13,277 nt of DNA from DASRHY01 sp046765875 (GCA_046765875.1 JBKPSJ010000076.1:1-13277), one strand, 5' to 3'. Positions 1 through 6,541 are shown, counted from the stretch's first letter. Notes: generated by a model not told the origin, from the letters alone. A program made the numbers and translations.

Positions 1-46
1 CACTACGGCGAAGTCGTCGGCAGCGTCAGATGTGTATAAGAGACAG
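1..46 (+). other. Untrimmed Illumina Nextera i5-side adapter (artefact)
   Basis: Positions 14-27 read TCGTCGGCAGCGTC and positions 28-46 read AGATGTGTATAAGAGACAG. Together these are the Nextera Read 1 transposase adapter ending in the Tn5 mosaic end. Positions 1-3 (CAC) match the end of the P5 oligonucleotide, and positions 4-13 would then be a 10-base i5 index. This is library-construction sequence left on the contig end, not organism DNA. Any protein predicted across it on the minus strand ends in the familiar adapter-derived peptide VSYTHLTLPTT. Genomic sequence starts at 47. Confidence 0.97.
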
Positions 47-47
47 G

Positions 48-146
48 GTCTACGCCGCCATCGAGAAGGCCTTCGCCGCCGAGTCCTTCACCGCACCCGC
101 CCGCATCCCGGCAACCCCCTCCCCCGGCGCCTCCCGCCTCCTCTGA
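48..146 (+). CDS. C-terminal 32 residues of an unidentified protein (partial)
   Basis: An open frame runs from the adapter junction to the TGA at 144-146. It encodes VYAAIEKAFAAESFTAPARI followed by a Pro/Ser-rich end. Almost every codon ends in G or C, as expected for a real gene in this genome, and the frame is lost right after the stop. The first visible part looks like an amphipathic helix and the last dozen residues look unstructured. The family cannot be recognised from this much. The rest of the gene lies off the contig, cut by the adapter. Confidence 0.6.
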   Translation, partial: VYAAIEKAFAAESFTAPARIPATPSPGASRLL

Positions 147-221
147 AGTTGTCCACAACCACCCGACGCGATCGGTCGTTCCAGCGCTAGGTAGGCCGTC
201 TCGAGCTGCACCACATCGACC

Positions 222-407
222 GTGCGAAGCAAGTGTCGCGTCGACGCTGGCGGCGAGTACCGCCTGCATGCGGCTGATGCGACGCATTTGGCTACGGCGG
301 TTGTGATCGGGGCCGATCGGTTCATCACGAACAACCAGAGGGACTTCCCGAAGACGATCAGCGAGGTCGACGTGGTGTATCCGGCCGACCTGTCGGACGT
401 CAGCTGA
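222..407 (+). pseudogene. VapC-type PIN-domain toxin remnant, N-terminus missing
   Basis: The 61-residue frame from a GTG at 222 contains the C-terminal signature of VapC/PIN ribonucleases: LHAADATHLATA (residues 15-26, with the conserved acidic D19) and GADRFITNNQRDF (30-42), followed by a short beta strand and end. Intact VapC toxins are about 130 residues, so roughly the first 70-80, including the first catalytic Asp, are absent. The frame is closed by a TAG at 192, and no other frame upstream continues a PIN fold. No antitoxin gene is visible. The start has no Shine-Dalgarno sequence. I read it as a decayed toxin-antitoxin locus. Its stop lies in the palindrome TCAGCTGA (400-407), which also supplies the stop of the convergent MFS gene. 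Confidence 0.6.
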
Positions 408-1617
408 CCGGCGCCGGGTGCAGGGCGTCGAGCTGGCGGCGGATCACCGGGGCGAAGGCAATCGTCGCCACCAGTTGGAGCAGGCCGAAGACCACGTACG
501 GCGTACGCAGGGTGGTCTGGTGCGCCAGCCACCCGGCCAGCACGGCACCCAGCGGCCCCGCCGCGAACGCGATCATCCGGTAGACCGACGTCACCCGGCC
601 GAGCAGGTCTCTCGGCACCAGCCGCTGGCGCAGCGAGATCGTCACCACGTTCCACCACGCGCTGCCGATCCCGATCACCAGGACCGTGACGAACACCGGC
701 ACCACCGCGGTCCACAAGCCCATCACCGAGATCCCGACGCACATCAGCAACGACGCGATCATGAGGCTGGTGAAGGTGGCCAGCCGTTCGGACAGCCTCG
801 GCGCCGCGACCGCGCCGATCACGCCACCGACGGCGTACGACGCGACCAGCCAGCCGAACCCGGCCTGTGGAAGCTCGAGCACCTCCAGGACGTACAGCAC
901 CAGGATCGCGACGGCCCCGGTGCCGACCAGATTCACCACCAGCAGCAGCAGCGCCAGCGCCCGGAGCAACCTGTGCCGCCACAGATAGCGCACACCTTCG
1001 GCCAACTCGCGCCATAGATGGGGGCTCTCGGCACGTTCCGGAGCCGGTACAGCGGTCCGCACCGACCAGACGAGCACGGCCGCGACCGCGAACCCGGCGG
1101 CGTAGATCGCGAAGGGCAGCCCGTGCATCGCGACGAACAACGCGGCCCCAAGCGGTGGCCCGACCAGCGTCGCGCCCATGGTGATCGAGACCTGGTGGTA
1201 GGCGTTCGCGCGCTCGAGCCGGCTCGCGTCGACGACGTCCGGCAACACCGCCGACGACGCGTTGTCGAAGAACGGGGACAGCAGCCCCAGCACGAACCCG
1301 GTCAGCAGCAGGATCGCGATCGTGTGCAGGTCGGCCAGCACCACGACCGCGAACGCTCCCGCGACGACGGCCCGAATGCTGTCGACTATCCACATCACCG
1401 AGGTACGCCGCCACCGGTCGACCAGGACCCCGGAGACCAGGCCGAGCAACAGCCAGCCGGACTGCGAGGCCACCTCGGTCAGCGAGACCAGGCGCGGATC
1501 GCGGGTCAGCGACGCGGCCAGCAACGGCAGTGCGCCGAACTGGATCCCTTCACCGATGAACGAGGCCGTCGCGGCGACCCACATCACCCAGAAGGTCCGC
1601 CCGAGGCCGCTGCTCAT
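400..1617 (-). CDS. MFS transporter, EntS/MFS_3-like exporter
   Basis: This 405-residue polytopic membrane protein has about 10-12 hydrophobic segments spread over its whole length, as usual for the major facilitator superfamily. The loop after the second helix carries the motif A relative GVLVDRWRR (63-71). The central loop includes ELAEGVRYLWRHRLLRAL, a pattern common in the MFS_3/EntS group of proton-driven exporters. The cargo cannot be told from sequence; drugs, siderophores or sugars are all possible. Its ATG overlaps the TGA of the upstream DeoR gene by 4 bases (1614-1617), so the two are almost certainly co-transcribed and translationally coupled. The regulator is therefore the likely controller of this transporter. 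The family call is firm and the substrate is unknown. Confidence 0.92.
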   Translation of the reverse strand: MSSGLGRTFWVMWVAATASFIGEGIQFGALPLLAASLTRDPRLVSLTEVASQSGWLLLGLVSGVLVDRWRRTSVMWIVDSIRAVVAGAFAVVVLADLHTIAILLLTGFVLGLLSPFFDNASSAVLPDVVDASRLERANAYHQVSITMGATLVGPPLGAALFVAMHGLPFAIYAAGFAVAAVLVWSVRTAVPAPERAESPHLWRELAEGVRYLWRHRLLRALALLLLVVNLVGTGAVAILVLYVLEVLELPQAGFGWLVASYAVGGVIGAVAAPRLSERLATFTSLMIASLLMCVGISVMGLWTAVVPVFVTVLVIGIGSAWWNVVTISLRQRLVPRDLLGRVTSVYRMIAFAAGPLGAVLAGWLAHQTTLRTPYVVFGLLQLVATIAFAPVIRRQLDALHPAPVS

Positions 1618-2417
1618 CCGGCGATGACCAGCTCGCAGCCGGTACCCTTCATGGCCCGTCGCGCGGCGCCCGGCAACCCGTCGTCGGTGACAACCGTGTG
1701 TATGTCGGGCCAGCTCGCGAACCTACTGAGCCCGATCGTGCCCCACTTGGTGTGATCGGCCACGACGACGACCTGCCGGCTGGCGGCGATGAAGGCCCGG
1801 TTGGTCTCGGCCTCCATCAGGTTCGGGGTGCTCAGACCGTGCTCGGGGTCGATGCCGTGCGCGCCCAGGAACAACTGGTCGAGGTGCAGCGACTGCAGCG
1901 CCGCGGTCGCGATCGGGCCGACCATCGCGTCCGACGGCGTCCGTACGCCGCCGATCAGCACGACGGTGCGATCCGACCTCGTGGTGTCGCGATGGAAGAC
2001 GTCGGCGATCCGCACCGAGTTGGTGACCACTGTCAGCATCTCGATCCCGAGCAGATGCCGCGCCAGCGCGTGGGTCGTCGTACCGGCACCGATACCAACC
2101 GCGCTGTCCGGCTGTACCATCGCCGCTGCCACTGCGGCGATCGCCTGCTTGGCCGCCGACTCCTGCGACAACTTCGCGTCGAAGCCCGGCTCGTGCACAC
2201 TGCCCAGGGCCACCGAGGTAGCGCCACCGTGCACCTTGTGCAGCAGGCCGCTGGAGTCCAGCGCATCCAGGTCACGTCGGATCGTCATATCCGATACCCC
2301 GAACCGGTCGACCAGCTCGGCCACCGTGACCGCGCCGCGATTGTTGACCTCGGCAACAATCGTCGCCTGCCGGTGCGCGGCGAGCGGCCCGCTCCGGCCA
2401 CGGCTCGGAGTGTTCAC
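1614..2417 (-). CDS. DeoR-family transcriptional regulator
   Basis: The 267-residue protein has the normal DeoR length and layout. The N-terminal winged helix-turn-helix spans about residues 14-67, with VTVAELVDRFGVSDMTIRRDLDAL as recognition region and the wing GLLHKVHGGA. The C-terminal sugar-phosphate sensor domain (about 85-260) shows GAGTTTHALA (110-119), a TNS loop (132-134), IGGVRT (155-160), GAHGID (185-190) and ADHTKWG (220-226). Family members usually repress sugar or nucleoside catabolic operons and release DNA on binding a phosphorylated sugar. Here the only visible partner is the MFS gene it overlaps. The start is GTG, chosen because the frame before it lacks coding character and a -10-like TAGGCT lies six bases upstream. 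Confidence 0.93.
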   Translation of the reverse strand: MNTPSRGRSGPLAAHRQATIVAEVNNRGAVTVAELVDRFGVSDMTIRRDLDALDSSGLLHKVHGGATSVALGSVHEPGFDAKLSQESAAKQAIAAVAAAMVQPDSAVGIGAGTTTHALARHLLGIEMLTVVTNSVRIADVFHRDTTRSDRTVVLIGGVRTPSDAMVGPIATAALQSLHLDQLFLGAHGIDPEHGLSTPNLMEAETNRAFIAASRQVVVVADHTKWGTIGLSRFASWPDIHTVVTDDGLPGAARRAMKGTGCELVIAG

Positions 2418-2423
2418 GCCGAC

Positions 2424-2429
2424 AGCCTA
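2424..2429 (-). promoter_or_regulatory. Candidate -10 box of the deoR-MFS operon (leaderless)
   Basis: On the minus strand TAGGCT fits the actinobacterial TAnnnT -10 pattern and ends six bases before the GTG start, so transcription would begin at or next to the start codon. No convincing -35 box is seen 17-18 bases further up. Nearby, 2443-2451 (AAACCGTTT) is a near-perfect palindrome that could serve as an operator between the two divergent genes. Confidence 0.35.
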
Positions 2430-2450
2430 GCCGCGTGCGCCGAAACCGTT

Positions 2451-2480
2451 TTGCCGCGCGGGCGCCCACGCTGCGACCCT
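2451..2480 (+). promoter_or_regulatory. Candidate promoter of the tandem GNAT gene
   Basis: TTGCCG (2451-2456) and GACCCT (2475-2480) are spaced by 18 bases, and the second ends six bases before the ATG at 2487. The -10 is weak (GA in place of TA). There is no Shine-Dalgarno sequence before this ATG, which is why a leaderless start is proposed. Confidence 0.3.
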
Positions 2481-2486
2481 TTGAGC

Positions 2487-3614
2487 ATGCGCTTTCCGGA
2501 CGATGTACCCGTTCTCACCGACGACATCGACACCCGGCTGCGGCTCCGTGCCCACGCCGCTGCCGACGTCGAACCGGCGTACCTGACGTGCAGCGACCCG
2601 GAGTTCCAGCGCTGGACCACCGTGCCGGTCCCGTACGAGCGACACCACGCCGAACACTTCCTGCTCGATCAGGTCCCGGCCGGCTGGCGCGACGGCGGGA
2701 TGTGGGCGTGGGCGATCGAGTGGGACGGCGAGTTCGGCGGCACCATCGACCTGCGCGACGGCCGCGGCCACGGCGGCGAGGTGGGTTTCGGCGCGGCGCC
2801 GTGGGCTCGCGGACAGGGCATGATGACCCGCGCCACCAAGCTCGTTGTGCGGCATGCCTTCGACGCGTTCGGCTGGGACGTGGTGATCTGGCGCGCCTTC
2901 GTCGGCAACTGGGCTTCGCGCCGGGTCGCGTGGAAGGCCGGCTTCCGCAACCTGGTCACCGCCCGGCTGGACGGGATCTCCCGTGGCGTCCGGCACGACG
3001 AGTGGGTGGCCTCGGTCCGTGCCGGCGAGGCGCTCGAGCCGCAGGGCCGCTGGCTGGACATACCCGTCATCGAGGAGGAGACCTTCCGGCTGCGGCCGCT
3101 GACCGACAAGGACGTCGACCGGGTCGTCGAAGGGACGTCGGACCCGCGCACGTACCACTGGCTCGCGCATCTGCCGTTGCCGTACAGCCCTGACGACGCC
3201 CGGACCTGGTTCGTCCAGGCCCGGGAGAACGCGGCGTCCGGCGAGGGTGTCTCGTGGGCGATCGCGGATCCGGTCAGCGACGTGCTGCTGGGCAACGTCA
3301 GCGTGTTCCGGCTCGGCAACGACGTCGGCAACGAGGTCGGCTACTGGATGCACCCCGACGCACGCGGCAAGGGCCTGATGACCGCCGCGGTACGCCGCGT
3401 GGTCCGGCACGCCTTCGACGAGCTCGGCTGCCGGCGGCTCTTCCTGCGCGCAGCCGCGGGCAACACAGCCTCCCGGTACGTCGCGGAACAGGCCGGTTTC
3501 CGGCACGTCGGCACCGATCGGCTGGCCAACGGGTTACGCGATGGAACCTTCGAGGATCTGCTGAACTTCGACCTCCTGAACACCGACAAAGCTGTGGTTG
3601 AATCGGCCGGGTGA
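2487..3614 (+). CDS. Tandem-domain GNAT N-acetyltransferase (RimJ/RimL-like)
   Basis: The 375-residue protein holds two GNAT domains of the Acetyltransf_3 (RimJ/RimL) kind in a row, about residues 15-185 and 198-370. Each has its own acetyl-CoA loop: EVGFGAAPWARGQG (98-111) and EVGYWMHPDARGKG (283-296). Each also has the same later motif: NWASRRVAWKAGF (141-153) and NTASRYVAEQAGF (326-338). The halves are clearly duplicates, and both keep the RGxG core, so both may bind acetyl-CoA. Likely substrates are the N-terminal amine of a protein or a small amine; this cannot be decided from sequence. The frame stays open far upstream, but the ATG at 2487 begins the conserved fold and leaves room for the divergent DeoR gene. 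The stop overlaps the next gene's start (GTGA, 3611-3614). Confidence 0.88.
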   Translation: MRFPDDVPVLTDDIDTRLRLRAHAAADVEPAYLTCSDPEFQRWTTVPVPYERHHAEHFLLDQVPAGWRDGGMWAWAIEWDGEFGGTIDLRDGRGHGGEVGFGAAPWARGQGMMTRATKLVVRHAFDAFGWDVVIWRAFVGNWASRRVAWKAGFRNLVTARLDGISRGVRHDEWVASVRAGEALEPQGRWLDIPVIEEETFRLRPLTDKDVDRVVEGTSDPRTYHWLAHLPLPYSPDDARTWFVQARENAASGEGVSWAIADPVSDVLLGNVSVFRLGNDVGNEVGYWMHPDARGKGLMTAAVRRVVRHAFDELGCRRLFLRAAAGNTASRYVAEQAGFRHVGTDRLANGLRDGTFEDLLNFDLLNTDKAVVESAG

Positions 3615-4261
3615 CCGACTGGGAGGAGCTCGTCCGCCGCTGGCAGGCCGGCTGGTCGGCCTCACGCGGCTGGACCAAGGTCGTCGACGACGACGGGATC
3701 CTCACGGTCAAGATCGGCGAGGCCGCGCGGGCGATGGAGTTCGTCGTTCTCGATCCCGACAGCCATCCCGAGCGGGTCGAGCGCGCCGCCGATCTGGCCC
3801 TCGGTACCGGCGGTACGGCGTGGGTCACGCTGGCCACCGAGGATCGCGAGGGGATGTCCGACACCCTCGACGACCTCGGCCTGGACGTCCAGCGCGATCC
3901 CGAGTGGCTGATGACCATCGAGTTGTCCAGGCAGCCGTCACTCCGGCTCCACCCCCGGTACGCGCTGGTCTCGGAGCTGGAGGAGAACGTGATCGTCACC
4001 CGGGCCACCTTGCACGGCGCGGTGGCCTCCAGCGGCCGGATGGCGGTGGTCGGCACCGACGCGGTCGCGGACCGGATCGAGACCAACCCGGCGCATCGCA
4101 GGCGCGGGCTTGGCAGCGCGGTGATGGCCGCCCTGGTCGAGACCGCACGGGCGCACGGCGCCACCCGCGGCATCCTGATCGCCTCTCGCGACGGGCAGCG
4201 GCTGTACCGCTCGCTGGGCTGGAAGACGGTCGCGGACATCGTCGTCGCCCGGGCCCGCTGA
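3611..4261 (+). CDS. GNAT-family N-acetyltransferase
   Basis: This 216-residue protein has a GNAT core in its C-terminal half. Motif A is ETNPAHRRRGLGSAVMAAL (157-175) with the RxxGxG acetyl-CoA loop at 163-168, followed by motif B residues SRDGQRLYRSLGW (192-204). The N-terminal ~110 residues show no acetyl-CoA loop and may be a degenerate first GNAT unit or a substrate-specific cap. It is not a close copy of the tandem protein before it. The GTG start overlaps the previous stop by four bases, which implies coupled translation, and a hairpin terminator 16 bases after its stop ends the two-gene unit. The substrate is unknown. Confidence 0.87.
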   Translation: MTDWEELVRRWQAGWSASRGWTKVVDDDGILTVKIGEAARAMEFVVLDPDSHPERVERAADLALGTGGTAWVTLATEDREGMSDTLDDLGLDVQRDPEWLMTIELSRQPSLRLHPRYALVSELEENVIVTRATLHGAVASSGRMAVVGTDAVADRIETNPAHRRRGLGSAVMAALVETARAHGATRGILIASRDGQRLYRSLGWKTVADIVVARAR

Positions 4262-4277
4262 CCGGCAGATCCAAGCG

Positions 4278-4306
4278 AACAGCCGGGTCGGGCTGTTATG
4301 TTTTCG
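4278..4306 (+). terminator. Rho-independent terminator after the GNAT pair
   Basis: AACAGCC (4278-4284) and GGCTGTT (4291-4297) form a perfect 7-base stem around a 6-base loop, followed by ATGTTTTC. It lies 16 bases beyond the stop of the second GNAT gene and ahead of the first CAP gene, so it should insulate the two units. Confidence 0.7.
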
Positions 4307-4367
4307 AGACCTCCGGTACTGTCCTGGCTCGAAGACGGGGCCGCCGACCGAAGGATTCCGCCAACCG

Positions 4368-5192
4368 ATGGTTGCCGCTGCACACCGCAGGACCCGCCAT
4401 CGCGCCCGCGTACTGGGCCCGGTGCTCTCCGTCGTCGCAGTCCTGCTGGTCACCGCACCCGCCACCTGGCTCACTCTGCGGGACGATCATGTCGGCGTAG
4501 CCGACCGGATTCCGGACGTCGCGCGCACTACTGCCCGTGACGATGCCGCGCACGCGGCCAGCCGTGGTGGCCCGCGCCCGGCCGCGACCGCAAACCGGGA
4601 CGCGGCGGCCGGCAAGACAGGGACCAGCACACCGCCGCGAACCACGTCCCGTACGCCCTCGGCCAAGCCGAGCAAATCCGTCGGCACGCACAGGCCGAGC
4701 CCGACGGCGACACCGGCCAAGCCGAAGCCGACCAGGGCGACGACCACCGCTCCGCCGCCGGCGACCACCAGCCCTCCGCCGGGTGGCAGCGCCCCGAGCA
4801 GCTACGAGTCCGAGGTCGTCCGGCTCACCAACGTCGAGCGGGCCAAGGCCGGCTGCGGGGCACTGACCGTGGACGCGGCGCTGACCAGGTCCGCCGGTGA
4901 CCACGCGGCCGACATGGTCGACCGGCACTTCTTCGACCACACCAATCCCGACGGCCTCGACCCGTTCGAGCGAATGGCGGCTGCCGGCTTCCACGGCTCG
5001 GCGATGGCGGAGAACATCGCGATGGGGTACACCACTCCGCAGGCCGTGATGGTCGGCTGGATGGACAGCGCCGGGCACCGGGCGAACATCCTGAACTGCA
5101 AGTACAACCGGATCGGCGTCGGGTACGACCCGGGCCAGATCAAGGCCGGTTATGTAGCGGGAAGCTGGGTCCAGAACTTCGGGACCAAGTAG
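4368..5192 (+). CDS. Membrane-anchored CAP/SCP domain protein (YkwD-like)
   Basis: The 274-residue protein begins with a basic stretch and one hydrophobic helix (about 14-36) that serves as signal or anchor. A long Ala/Pro/Thr/Ser linker (about 60-145) suited to crossing the cell wall follows, then a C-terminal CAP domain (about 147-273). The CAP motifs are intact: FFDHTNPDG with H191, AENIAMG with E215, and GHRANIL with H237, which together line the domain cavity. C163 and C244 could form a disulfide. Bacterial CAP proteins are extracellular and their biochemical role is mostly unsettled, with sporulation, wall or stress roles reported. The ATG at 4368 follows AAGGA (4351-4355) at a rather long spacing. 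A second, degenerate CAP protein lies directly downstream. Confidence 0.88.
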   Translation: MVAAAHRRTRHRARVLGPVLSVVAVLLVTAPATWLTLRDDHVGVADRIPDVARTTARDDAAHAASRGGPRPAATANRDAAAGKTGTSTPPRTTSRTPSAKPSKSVGTHRPSPTATPAKPKPTRATTTAPPPATTSPPPGGSAPSSYESEVVRLTNVERAKAGCGALTVDAALTRSAGDHAADMVDRHFFDHTNPDGLDPFERMAAAGFHGSAMAENIAMGYTTPQAVMVGWMDSAGHRANILNCKYNRIGVGYDPGQIKAGYVAGSWVQNFGTK

Positions 5193-5246
5193 TGGTTTCC
5201 GCTGAACACCCTTAGGTGAACCCGCCGGAAGACCCCGGTGATCCGC

Positions 5247-5252
5247 TAGCCT
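5247..5252 (+). promoter_or_regulatory. Candidate -10 box upstream of the second CAP gene
   Basis: TAGCCT matches TAnnnT and lies nine bases before the perfect inverted repeat at 5261-5288. If it is used, the transcript would begin at the foot of that hairpin. No good -35 element is seen. This is a pattern match only. Confidence 0.25.
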
Positions 5253-5260
5253 CGACCGGT

Positions 5261-5288
5261 CGCCGGGTACGAGGGGCCGTACCCGGCG
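5261..5288. repeat. Perfect 11-base inverted repeat in the leader of the second CAP gene
   Basis: CGCCGGGTACG (5261-5271) and CGTACCCGGCG (5278-5288) are exact reverse complements around AGGGGC. The hairpin lies 68 bases after the first CAP stop and 29 bases before the Shine-Dalgarno sequence of the second. There is no T-run after it on either strand, so it is not a textbook terminator. It could be a stabilising or attenuating leader hairpin, or a double-stranded operator. Confidence 0.8.
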
Positions 5289-5333
5289 CGGGCCGCCCAA
5301 ACCTGCGTGCGAATGCGAGGGGGAACCGTACGC

Positions 5334-6137
5334 ATGCCGACACCTCCCGGACGCAGACAATCACACGCATCCGGACGACGGCACGCCACCGTCGACAGAT
5401 CGCCGGTACTCGGCCGCGCAATGGTCGTGGTGGCCCTGGTGCTCGCGCTCGCCGTACCGATCGTGGTGTTCGCGTTGCGGGACAGGGGTGATTCGGACGC
5501 GTCCGGACAATCGTTGCCGATCAGCACGTATTCCGACGACAAGTACCGCGACCACGACCCGACATCACCGACTGACTCGCCTGCACCATCGGTGAGCCCG
5601 ACCGGGTCACCATCGCCGACAGCGGCCCGCAGCGACGAGCCGAGTTCGCCACCGTCGTCGGAATCCGAGAGCGTGGCGCCGAACCAGGCGCAGACCAGCC
5701 CGGCGGGCGATCCGACCCGGCCGCCTGCCAACCGGCGCAGCACTAGCACGCCGCCACCGCCCCCTCCGCCCGCCGACGACGGTGGGATGACCGACCGGGA
5801 GCTGGGCCTGTTCACGATGATCGACGACGCCCGCGTCGATCACGGCTGCGCCCGGCTCGGCCGGGATACCGCACTGACCAACTCGGCCCGTGCGCACGCG
5901 GGCGAAGAGGCCGCGAATCAATCCGTACAGATCGGCGACGGCACCGAGGCGATCGCCGACGCGACGAACGCTCGTGATGCGTTCAACAAGATGATGGACG
6001 CCTATTCCGGCGCAGTGCTCGACTGCGGCCGAACCGACCTCGGCATCGGCTACGGCCAGGCGCAGATCAAGGGCACGTGCGACCAGGGAAGCTGCAGCTC
6101 ACGCATCGAGCGGCGCTGGGCGGCCGACTTCGACTGA
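5334..6137 (+). CDS. Membrane-anchored protein with a degenerate CAP-like domain
   Basis: The 267-residue protein copies the layout of its upstream neighbour: a basic N-terminus, one hydrophobic helix (about 28-48), a Ser/Pro/Thr-rich linker (about 55-148, including a run of seven prolines) and a C-terminal domain (about 152-267). The ends of that domain align with CAP: ELGLFTMIDDARVDHGCARL matches the first CAP helix, and DCGRTDLGIGYGQAQIKG matches the last CAP strands. The matching cysteines (C172, C231) are kept. The HTNPDG, AENIA and GHRANIL motifs are all gone and the middle is shorter. An extra pair, C249 and C254, is present. The ATG at 5334 is preferred over GTG 5307 and ATG 5313 because GAGGGGGAA (5317-5325) sits eight bases before it. 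It is probably a non-catalytic, structural or binding paralogue. Confidence 0.75.
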   Translation: MPTPPGRRQSHASGRRHATVDRSPVLGRAMVVVALVLALAVPIVVFALRDRGDSDASGQSLPISTYSDDKYRDHDPTSPTDSPAPSVSPTGSPSPTAARSDEPSSPPSSESESVAPNQAQTSPAGDPTRPPANRRSTSTPPPPPPPADDGGMTDRELGLFTMIDDARVDHGCARLGRDTALTNSARAHAGEEAANQSVQIGDGTEAIADATNARDAFNKMMDAYSGAVLDCGRTDLGIGYGQAQIKGTCDQGSCSSRIERRWAADFD

Positions 6138-6206
6138 GCCCCCGCTCACTTCGGCTCGCGGAACGACAGTCCGGACCTCAACGGGCGGTTCGGGCCGGTC
6201 AAGGGT

Positions 6207-6212
6207 CACAAT
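6207..6212 (+). promoter_or_regulatory. Candidate -10 box of the small membrane protein gene
   Basis: CACAAT ends five bases before the ATG at 6218. The same hexamer precedes the PLP enzyme gene by six bases. The only Shine-Dalgarno-like string, GGGG, is too close to the ATG to serve well, so a leaderless start is plausible. Confidence 0.3.
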
Positions 6213-6217
6213 GGGGT

Positions 6218-6445
6218 ATGGCCGAGCCGTGGGAGGACGAAGATCCACCGGTGGTGCCGGCGATCAACGGCATCCCGGCGGACGCTCGCAAGATGGGTCT
6301 GAGCCGCCACACCGAGGAGGGTGCCCTGCTCGACTTCGCGGGCTCGCTCAACGCGACCAAGCCCTCCCACCGCCTGATGGCCTGGCTGATGCTCCTCGCC
6401 TTCGGCGCACCCGCCCTCCTCACCATCCTCGCCGCCATCTTCTGA
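6218..6445 (+). CDS. Small single-helix membrane protein, function unknown
   Basis: The 75-residue product has an acidic, proline-containing start (MAEPWEDEDPPVVPAING) and a polar middle with RKMGLSRHTEEGALLDFAGSL. It ends in one hydrophobic helix at about residues 53-75 (HRLMAWLMLLAFGAPALLTI), so it looks tail-anchored with its N-terminus in the cytoplasm. The frame stays open to 6077, but that stretch overlaps the CAP-like gene and lacks coding character. The ATG at 6218 is the natural start. I do not recognise the family. It converges on icd, with a hairpin between the two. Confidence 0.72.
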   Translation: MAEPWEDEDPPVVPAINGIPADARKMGLSRHTEEGALLDFAGSLNATKPSHRLMAWLMLLAFGAPALLTILAAIF

Positions 6446-6485
6446 CCGCGAGCCGATCGGGAACGCGGCAACGAGCGCCACTCCC

Positions 6486-6502
6486 TGCCGTCGGCGACGG
6501 CA
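6486..6502. terminator. Hairpin between convergent genes, possible bidirectional terminator
   Basis: TGCCGTC (6486-6492) and GACGGCA (6496-6502) pair perfectly around a three-base loop. The hairpin lies 41 bases after the small membrane protein and 40 bases beyond the stop of icd. Neither side has a T-run, so termination is inferred from position and stem strength only. Confidence 0.45.
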
Positions 6503-6541
6503 ACCGGGGCACGATGGTCAGCGGATACGGCTGCTCAACTC

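Noticed and set aside
3..287. Minus-strand open frame of 94 codons at the left end
   Set aside because: Its C-terminus is translated adapter (VSYTHLTLPTT), and the rest lies opposite the real coding tail at 48-146 and intergenic DNA.
1698..2486. N-terminal extension of the tandem GNAT gene across the DeoR region
   Set aside because: The frame is open by base composition only. The sequence before 2487 is Arg/His-rich and antisense to a clear DeoR protein.
2427..3506. Long minus-strand open frame opposite the tandem GNAT gene
   Set aside because: It is a third-position GC shadow: low-complexity Ala/Arg/Val protein, no domain, fully antisense to a gene with clear duplicated GNAT motifs.
4303..4333. 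TTCGAG/CTCGAA inverted repeat before the first CAP gene
   Set aside because: The arms are six bases with a gap of nearly 20; expected by chance in this composition and no supporting context.
5307..5333. Earlier GTG 5307 or ATG 5313 start for the CAP-like protein
   Set aside because: These starts would place the strong Shine-Dalgarno GAGGGGGAA inside the coding region, whereas it sits at the right distance from ATG 5334.
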